Source: Candidatus Methanophagales archaeon ANME-1-THS
GTDB taxonomy: Archaea; Halobacteriota; Syntropharchaeia; Alkanophagales; Methanospirareceae
Direction: 5' to 3'
Length of the DNA: 16,801 nt
Assembly (NCBI GenBank): GCA_004212135.1
Contig: RXIE01000110.1
Span: 1 to 16,801 of the forward strand
Both the position numbers and the translations under genes were made by a program. Below are positions 11,795-16,801 of the stretch, in pieces. Each line of letters begins with the position of its first letter. Position 1 is the first letter of the stretch. The notes under the pieces are model-generated. The model was not told the DNA's origin, ran no database searches, and worked only from the letters and a program-made list of their open reading frames with translations.

Positions 11795-11876
11795 AATCGA
11801 GATAGGTCGATGTGCGAAGTGCCGTAAGCAAAGTAATGTATAGAAGTGTACGGTATGTGGTTTTGTAGGACCGTAA
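11715..11876 (+). pseudogene. Archaeal Zn-ribbon RNA-binding translation protein (COG2888-like), in-frame TAG
   Basis: A 53-codon frame just before eS8 encoding four CxxC knuckles: CTSCG (5-9), CPHCG (22-26), CAKC (33-36) and CTVCG (45-49), ending GFVGP. This is the layout of the short archaeal zinc-ribbon proteins linked to translation and commonly found beside ribosomal genes. Codon 43 (11841-11843) is TAG, just before the last knuckle, at a place where relatives usually have an aromatic residue (Asn-Pro-Tyr before the Cys). The family and both flanks are intact, so this is a single nonsense codon. Stopping there would leave the second zinc site without its last two cysteines. The stop TAA is 3 bp before the eS8 ATG. 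The family is normally well conserved, so loss would be surprising. Confidence 0.72.
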
Positions 11877-11879
11877 AAA

Positions 11880-12254
11880 ATGAGATGGCAAGGTAGGTCG
11901 AGGCGGAAATACACCGGGGGAAGATATCATCCTCATCGGAAGAAACGGCGGCATGAAGCGGGTAGTCCCGCGGCAGATACGACGCTTGGCGTAACACGAG
12001 CGAAGAAAATCAGAACGAGGGGTGGTAACCAGAAGATTCGATTGCTCAGATGCGAATTTGCAAATGTCGCGGACCCGAAGAGTGGAACGACCCGAAAGGC
12101 CCGGATAATCACGGTGAAGAATAATCCTGCCAACCCGTTCTTTGCACGTCGGAATATCACCACCAAGGGCGCGGTGATAGAGACTGAGATTGGCGATGCG
12201 ATTGTTACCAGTAGACCGGGTCAGGATGGCATGGTGAATGCACGATTAATTTGA
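11880..12254 (+). CDS. rps8e: 30S ribosomal protein eS8
   Basis: A small-subunit ribosomal protein of archaea and eukaryotes that binds 16S rRNA. The 124-aa product has the family start (MRWQGRSRRKYTGGRYHPHRKKRR), the conserved GNQKIRLLRCEFANV core, and the C-terminal ITTKGAVIETEIGDAIVTSRPGQDGMVNARLI. Length and ends match archaeal S8e exactly. It follows the Zn-ribbon gene by 3 bp, so they share a transcript. A T7 stretch just after the stop (12260-12266) is a plausible archaeal terminator. Confidence 0.97.
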   Translation: MRWQGRSRRKYTGGRYHPHRKKRRHEAGSPAADTTLGVTRAKKIRTRGGNQKIRLLRCEFANVADPKSGTTRKARIITVKNNPANPFFARRNITTKGAVIETEIGDAIVTSRPGQDGMVNARLI

Positions 12255-12306
12255 TTGGTTTTTTTACGGATGGATATACCGTTATCGCGGCCACGTCAAA
12301 GGGACG

Positions 12307-13797
12307 ATGTATAAATTAGCCGGCACGATTTGTGGCGAAGTTGGACTGCATAAATTTGATTTTGCTGTTGCGGGAGAGGTACGAAGAAATGAGTATGTGA
12401 AGGTCTGGAACGAATTAGATGGCTGGATTCTGGGACGCGTGGTCTCTATCATTGAAGCGGAGAAAAAAACAGCGACCGCAGAGATTATTGGGTATAAAGA
12501 CGAGCGAGGGTTTTTAATGCAGCCAAAGAATACCCTGTCTCGCGAGGTCAAGGTCTTCAAGGCAGATCAGGAGTTCATCATGGAGACACTGGGGCTCAAA
12601 TCAGGAGGCATTTACCTGGGGCTGCTCGAAGGACGCACGATTCCGGTCTACTTGAGGAAAGAGGAACTCATCCAGAAACACTGCAGTATCTTAGCGAAGA
12701 CGGGTAGTGGAAAATCGTATACCGCAGGCGTACTCATCGAGGAACTGCTTGAAAAGAACGTTCCATTGCTCATTATTGACCCGCACGGTGAGTATATCTC
12801 ACTGAAATACGAGAACAGGAACGTGGAAGAGCGAAAACAGATGGAGAAATTCGGCATCTCGCCCCGCGGGTATGCCTCGCAGGTCACGGTCTATACGCCC
12901 TCCAATTTTACCGTTAATCCCGCCGCCGATAAACTCTTTCGCATCGATGGGATCAATTTGAGTGTGACTGAATTATACGATTTCTTCCCCCTATCCGATG
13001 CGCAATTGGGTGTTTTGTACCAGTGTATCAATGAGATAAAAGCGAAGAAGGAGTTTTACACGATCGAGGACATCATCAAGGCAGCGACGGCGAGCAAGAG
13101 CAGCGCTCGATGGCGAATCATTCATTTTCTGGAACGAATCCGTGAAACCGGTATACTGTCTGACAGCCCGACTCGCATAGAGGACCTCGTCAAAGTGGGG
13201 AAGGCGAACATCATCGATATGAAAGGGGTCGGGCCGAAATTGCAGCAATTCATTGTGTACCGGCTCTGCAAAGAGGTATTCGAAGGGCGAAAGATGGGCA
13301 AGATCCCTCCCTTCATGCTGATTATCGAAGAGGCGCATAACTTCTGCCCCGAACGGGGATTTGGACAGGCGGTTAGTTCCAATGTACTGAGAACCATCGC
13401 ATCGGAGGGCAGGAAATTCGGGCTCGGGATGCTCGTCATCTCACAACGACCCGCGCGGGTAGATAAAAACGTGATCTCGCAGTGCAATACGCAGATCATC
13501 CTGAAGGTGACGAACCCCAATGACATCAAGGCGTTGAGCAGGGGTCTGGAGGTCATGAGCACTGAGATGGAGGAGGAGATCAAGAGAATACCGCAGGGCG
13601 TTGCATTACTCTCGAGTCCGGGCATTGAAATGCCTATTCTCGTTGATGTGCGAGTGCGGAGAAGTGAACATGGTGGGCGGGCTGCGGAAATGGACGAAGA
13701 AGAGAGCACAGCGTTTGAGTCTGAGGATGACGAGGACGAGGGCGAGGAGATGGAACGCGGGGAACGGAAAAGTATGCTTGCCCGATGGCTGGTTTGA
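12307..13797 (+). CDS. herA: HerA bipolar DNA helicase/translocase
   Basis: A hexameric ATP-driven DNA translocase that works with NurA and Mre11-Rad50 in end resection for homologous recombination. Seen: an N-terminal HAS-barrel (about 1-115, GTICGEVGLHKFDFAV ... IIGYKDERGFLMQP), Walker A AKTGSGKS (130-137), DPHGEY (158-163), Walker B LIIEEAH (338-344), an arginine-bearing SEGRKFGLG segment and SQRP (379-382). The 496-aa length is usual. The last 35 or so residues are strongly acidic (DEEESTAFESEDDEDEGEE), a lineage-specific tail. Its partners NurA, Mre11 and Rad50 are not in this window; instead it follows eS8 by 52 bp. AAAGGGA precedes ATG 12307 closely. Confidence 0.93.
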   Translation: MYKLAGTICGEVGLHKFDFAVAGEVRRNEYVKVWNELDGWILGRVVSIIEAEKKTATAEIIGYKDERGFLMQPKNTLSREVKVFKADQEFIMETLGLKSGGIYLGLLEGRTIPVYLRKEELIQKHCSILAKTGSGKSYTAGVLIEELLEKNVPLLIIDPHGEYISLKYENRNVEERKQMEKFGISPRGYASQVTVYTPSNFTVNPAADKLFRIDGINLSVTELYDFFPLSDAQLGVLYQCINEIKAKKEFYTIEDIIKAATASKSSARWRIIHFLERIRETGILSDSPTRIEDLVKVGKANIIDMKGVGPKLQQFIVYRLCKEVFEGRKMGKIPPFMLIIEEAHNFCPERGFGQAVSSNVLRTIASEGRKFGLGMLVISQRPARVDKNVISQCNTQIILKVTNPNDIKALSRGLEVMSTEMEEEIKRIPQGVALLSSPGIEMPILVDVRVRRSEHGGRAAEMDEEESTAFESEDDEDEGEEMERGERKSMLARWLV

Positions 13798-13982
13798 CTG
13801 AGCAGAAGCGCTTCTCAGACGAGTGATTTTCCAACCTGAACGGCTCTATTAATCCTTGATGTTCATTCCTTGAGCTGTTTACCGCTTCTCACTAACCTTT
13901 TCCTTTGCGAGCGGAATATTTGTTTACCAACGGTCTTTTTAGTGAGTGCTTTAATATGAGGAACGAGGGTAACGTAGTGAAT

Positions 13983-15284
13983 ATGAAGCTGTTTGGCAGG
14001 AACCGAAGCTACTCAAATGAAATAACCGCGGAACATAGCGGCGAACCGGTGAGTATCGCGGGCTGGGTCCATGAGAAGCGGGATTTGGGCGGCCTCTTCT
14101 TCCTTCTCGTGCGAGACCGCGAAGGGCTTGCTCAGGTCACTCTGCATAAACGTGAGGTTGATCGAGAGCTCTTTGAGCAAGCGCGGAAAGTGCCTCGTGA
14201 ATCCGTCGTCGCGATCGATGGAATCATAAAGGGCGAGCCAAAAGCGCCCGGTGGATATGAGCTACTCCCTAAACGGATCGAAGTGCTCAGTGTGGCATCC
14301 TATGATTTACCCCTGGATCCCACGGGCAAGGTCGGTGCAGAGCTGGATACCCGGTTGGATGCGCGCTTCATGGACCTGAGAAGCGAGCGAACCAAGCATA
14401 TATTTATCATTCGCAGTCAGGTGCTCAAAGCGATACGGGATTTCCTTAACGAGCGCGGCTTTATCGAAATAAACACGCCAAAGATCGTGAGCGCGGCGAC
14501 GGAAGGTGGTACCGCACTCTTTCCGATCTCGTACTTCGAACGAGAGGCGTTCTTAAATCAGAGCCCTCAGCTCTATAAACAGATGCTCATAGCTTCCGGG
14601 TTCGATAAGGTCTTCGAGATAGCCCCGATATTCCGGGCTGAGGAGCATGATACCACGAAACATCTGAACGAAGCAATGTCGGTGGATATCGAGGTTGCCT
14701 TTGTTTCTGCTGAGGAGGTCATGCGGATCTTAGAGGAGCTCATCGCGTTTGTCTATTCAAAGGTTGCACTCTATCCCGGCTTAGATAGCGTGACTACACA
14801 ACTGGAGGTCCCAAAAATACCATTCCAGCGTATACGGTATGACGAGGCGATCGAGCTACTTGCAGATGCAGGCGAGCCGATCGAATGGGGAGATGACCTC
14901 AGCACCTCGGCAGAACATAAACTGGGTGCGCGGATAGGTGCGCATTACTTCATCACCGAGTGGCCACGTGCAATAAAACCGTTTTACGCCCAGCCGATCG
15001 AAGATAAAGAGACGACCAATGCCTTTGACTTGATGCATCCGCGCTTAGAGCTCGCGTCGGGCTCGCAGCGGGTTCATTCATATGAGTTGCTGAAGCAGAA
15101 CATCGAATCAAAAGGGCTGAGTGCAGCAAGTTTTGCATTTTATCTCGATGCGTTCCGGTATGGTATGCCTCCCCATGCGGGATGGGGTCTCGGTGTCGAA
15201 AGACTGCTTATGAGCATGCTGGGGATAGAGAATGTACGGGAAGTCGTACTTTTTCCTCGCGATCGGAGACGGCTTGTACCGTAG
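13983..15284 (+). CDS. aspS: Aspartyl-tRNA synthetase, archaeal type, non-discriminating signature
   Basis: A class II synthetase that charges tRNA-Asp, and probably tRNA-Asn, with aspartate. From ATG 13983 it has 433 aa, the archaeal length: OB-fold anticodon domain (about 1-105), motif 1 near FIEINTPKIV (160-169), motif 2 FRAEEHDTTKHLNE (217-230), motif 3 GWGLGVERLLM (400-410), and the usual LFPRDRRRLVP ending. His30 in GWVHEKRDLGG and Pro89 in PKAPGG correspond to positions that are Trp and Lys in discriminating archaeal AspRS, and His/Pro in non-discriminating ones. Other in-frame starts are GTG 13977 (GAGGGT 7 nt upstream), ATG 13956 and TTG 13905. The stop is TAG. 13798-13955 holds no gene; GGAATATTTG near 13911 is a possible TATA. 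Confidence 0.95.
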   Translation: MKLFGRNRSYSNEITAEHSGEPVSIAGWVHEKRDLGGLFFLLVRDREGLAQVTLHKREVDRELFEQARKVPRESVVAIDGIIKGEPKAPGGYELLPKRIEVLSVASYDLPLDPTGKVGAELDTRLDARFMDLRSERTKHIFIIRSQVLKAIRDFLNERGFIEINTPKIVSAATEGGTALFPISYFEREAFLNQSPQLYKQMLIASGFDKVFEIAPIFRAEEHDTTKHLNEAMSVDIEVAFVSAEEVMRILEELIAFVYSKVALYPGLDSVTTQLEVPKIPFQRIRYDEAIELLADAGEPIEWGDDLSTSAEHKLGARIGAHYFITEWPRAIKPFYAQPIEDKETTNAFDLMHPRLELASGSQRVHSYELLKQNIESKGLSAASFAFYLDAFRYGMPPHAGWGLGVERLLMSMLGIENVREVVLFPRDRRRLVP

Positions 15285-15361
15285 AGAGCTATCAACGAGT
15301 TGTATTCCTCTCCTCCGTACCGTTTTGAGGATGTGTGCCACTGTCCCTATAAACGCATGGC

Positions 15362-16801
15362 TCATGCAACACCCCGGTTGAAATGGCCGCGGGTGTGGTA
15401 TCTCCGCACGGACTTCTGAGCTGGTTTACCCCCGAGTATCTCTCTATAGACCGCGAGTATCTTAGCTGCATTGCCATCGGTGAGATCAAAGAAGAATTTG
15501 GTTATGCCCACCTTGAGGAGTTTCTGGATTTCGTTGAAGAGACCGATGGGTAAACTGTTTACTATCTGGGTGTACTTGAATTCCCTCCGTACGGGGAAAA
15601 TGAACCCTCTTTCGTCCTCCAACGAAGCTTCTTTGAGTGGATACCGGGTATTCATAAGAACCGGTCTGCCATGAACGAGGACCGCGAAATTTTTATTGTG
15701 AAATGCAGAGAGTTCAAATCGATTGAGCTCGGGCGATACGACCGGTACAGCCCCGTATTTTCTTATAAACCGCATGTCCAGGTCGTTGAAGATGTTTGCG
15801 GAATACTCGAGATAGACCGTTCGTGATCCTGGTTTTGCGAGGTGAGAGATCAATCCAAAGTCACCGAGGAGGACGGTATCAGAACCATCTTCATGGACCT
15901 TCGCCAGCGCGTCTGCAGCGTCGGAATCCGAGAGCATCCGCGGGATGTAGGGTGATGCATGGCTTTCGTGAAAATCGGCTGCGAAGACTGAATAGAAGAC
16001 AGTCGTTGCACCTGCTTTCAATGCACCTTCTGCATCCTTGCAGGAGTACACCTTTGCCAGGATCTCCATACCCTCTGATTCGATAGATTCATTTTTCGGG
16101 ATTGCGACCCGAGGTTTTACTCGCAGGGGCGGCTCGATCTTCGGCCCCGGCGGAAAGGGCGCATAGCGCGTTTTCTTTCTCGAGGAGGTCTTGTAAATCC
16201 GGTCACCCTCGTCGGCGTGGATGAAGAGCTTTATTCTCTCTCCGGCGTGTGCCGATGAGACCGAATCTCCGTCTTTTTCAAGCTCCTTTATGACTGCACC
16301 CTCAATTCCATGCTTAGTCCAGATGCCGATTCCATCGCCAACCGCCAGCGGTTCATGCAGTGTGAGCGTGGTATCCGCACTCATCACGCCCAGAAAGAGG
16401 CCTCGGTTTGCAGGACTTTCAGGTGCTCTAATCTCAGTCTCATTAAACAGATAACCCGTGGTAAATTCGCGATTGAATTCAAGTGCGAGCTCTTTGAGCT
16501 CGTTCTCCGGCAGCCTGAACTGCCCGGCGTAATATGAATCGACGGCAAGTCGGTAGACCCTCGTGGCGAGCGCGGTATATCGAGGGCTTCTGAGCCTGCC
16601 TTCTATTTTAAGCGCTGAAATACCTGCGGTTATCAGTTCAGGAATTTTAGGAGCAAGGCATAAGTCCCTGGTACTCAACAGGTATCTATTATTATATCTC
16701 TTCCTGCATGGCTGTGCGCACAATCCTCGATTCCCACTCCGTCCACCCAGAAAACTTGAGAAGAGGCACTGGCCGCTGGAGCTGAAGCAGAGCGCACCGT
16801 G
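15362..16801 (-). CDS. Peptidase U32 family protein, 5' end outside the window
   Basis: A member of the U32 family, now known mainly as tRNA/rRNA hydroxylation or quinone-modification factors and also annotated as collagenase-like proteases. The frame continues to the window edge: upstream of TTG 16723 it reads HGALCFSSSGQC ... GGRSGNRGLCAQPCRKR, the family signature with its Fe-S-type cysteines, so 16723 is not the start. Further conserved segments are YLLSTRDLCLAPKIPELI and SALKIEGRLRSPRYTA. At least 479 codons are present; the C-terminal half (about 240-450) is a TIM-barrel-like repeat of the first. It is convergent with AspRS with 77 bp between them, where no clear terminator is seen. The substrate cannot be decided here. 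Confidence 0.9.
   Translation of the reverse strand, partial: HGALCFSSSGQCLFSSFLGGRSGNRGLCAQPCRKRYNNRYLLSTRDLCLAPKIPELITAGISALKIEGRLRSPRYTALATRVYRLAVDSYYAGQFRLPENELKELALEFNREFTTGYLFNETEIRAPESPANRGLFLGVMSADTTLTLHEPLAVGDGIGIWTKHGIEGAVIKELEKDGDSVSSAHAGERIKLFIHADEGDRIYKTSSRKKTRYAPFPPGPKIEPPLRVKPRVAIPKNESIESEGMEILAKVYSCKDAEGALKAGATTVFYSVFAADFHESHASPYIPRMLSDSDAADALAKVHEDGSDTVLLGDFGLISHLAKPGSRTVYLEYSANIFNDLDMRFIRKYGAVPVVSPELNRFELSAFHNKNFAVLVHGRPVLMNTRYPLKEASLEDERGFIFPVRREFKYTQIVNSLPIGLFNEIQKLLKVGITKFFFDLTDGNAAKILAVYREILGGKPAQKSVRRYHTRGHFNRGVA

Noticed and set aside
6115..11843. Complete reassignment of TAG to pyrrolysine
   Set aside because: TAG ends AspRS exactly at its family C-terminus and ends three viral genes, one of them followed directly by TAA. 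No pyl gene is in the window.
13122..13709. Minus-strand ORF of 195 aa inside herA
   Set aside because: An antisense shadow of a clearly conserved gene, Ser/Arg/Pro-rich with no family pattern.

Overview
The window reads as an archaeal chromosome carrying a small integrated virus. The archaeal call rests on ribosomal protein eS8, an archaeal-type AspRS, a HerA helicase with a HAS-barrel, a short archaeal Zn-ribbon translation protein and TATA-like promoters. A euryarchaeon of the methanogen/ANME kind is my best guess, but the lineage is inference.

Layout. Host left flank (1-879): a TauE/SafE-type permease gene broken by one in-frame ochre codon. Provirus (880-10571): bounded by perfect 43-bp direct repeats (880-922 and 10529-10571), with every supported gene on the + strand. 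Host right flank (10544-16801): on the minus strand a small four-knuckle CxxCxGxG zinc-finger gene, whose last 8 codons and stop lie in the right repeat; then on the plus strand Sua5/YrdC, a Zn-ribbon protein (with an in-frame amber), eS8, HerA and AspRS; then on the minus strand a U32 peptidase-family gene cut by the window edge.

Provirus logic. The tyrosine recombinase is split by integration. The catalytic C-terminal part is at the left end, and the N-terminal part, which looks like a ribbon-helix-helix (RHH) DNA-binding domain, is at the right end. Both read in frame through the same 43-bp core, so the circular form would encode one integrase of about 360 aa (SSV-type suicidal integrase architecture). 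The target is the 3' end of a protein-coding gene on the opposite strand, not a tRNA. A 50-bp element with perfect 11-bp inverted arms lies just upstream of the int N-terminal gene, and a second copy precedes a late membrane-protein operon. The left third holds a TFIIB-like Zn-ribbon gene, a 640-bp non-coding stretch rich in hairpins, an Sm-like small protein followed by a strong hairpin-plus-T-tract, small regulators, and a repeat/iteron cluster that may be the origin. The middle and right hold virion genes: a small membrane protein, two candidate capsid proteins of 220 and 237 aa, a sequon-rich fibre/spike gene interrupted by an amber codon, tail-anchored membrane proteins, a tiny very basic protein, zinc-finger and membrane proteins, and an A32/B204-like packaging ATPase. 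Two capsid-sized proteins plus this ATPase plus membrane proteins suggest a tailless icosahedral, membrane-containing virus, perhaps related to the single-jelly-roll (sphaerolipovirus-like) group. The capsid assignment is inference from size, order and beta-rich sequence.

Three otherwise intact genes carry single in-frame stops (TAA at 353, TAG at 6115, TAG at 11841), one of them in a conserved translation-associated gene. TAG is also used as an apparently normal terminator (integrase, the 237-aa structural protein, the 144-aa membrane protein, AspRS), so full amber reassignment is not supported. Partial suppression, recent mutation or assembly error all remain open.
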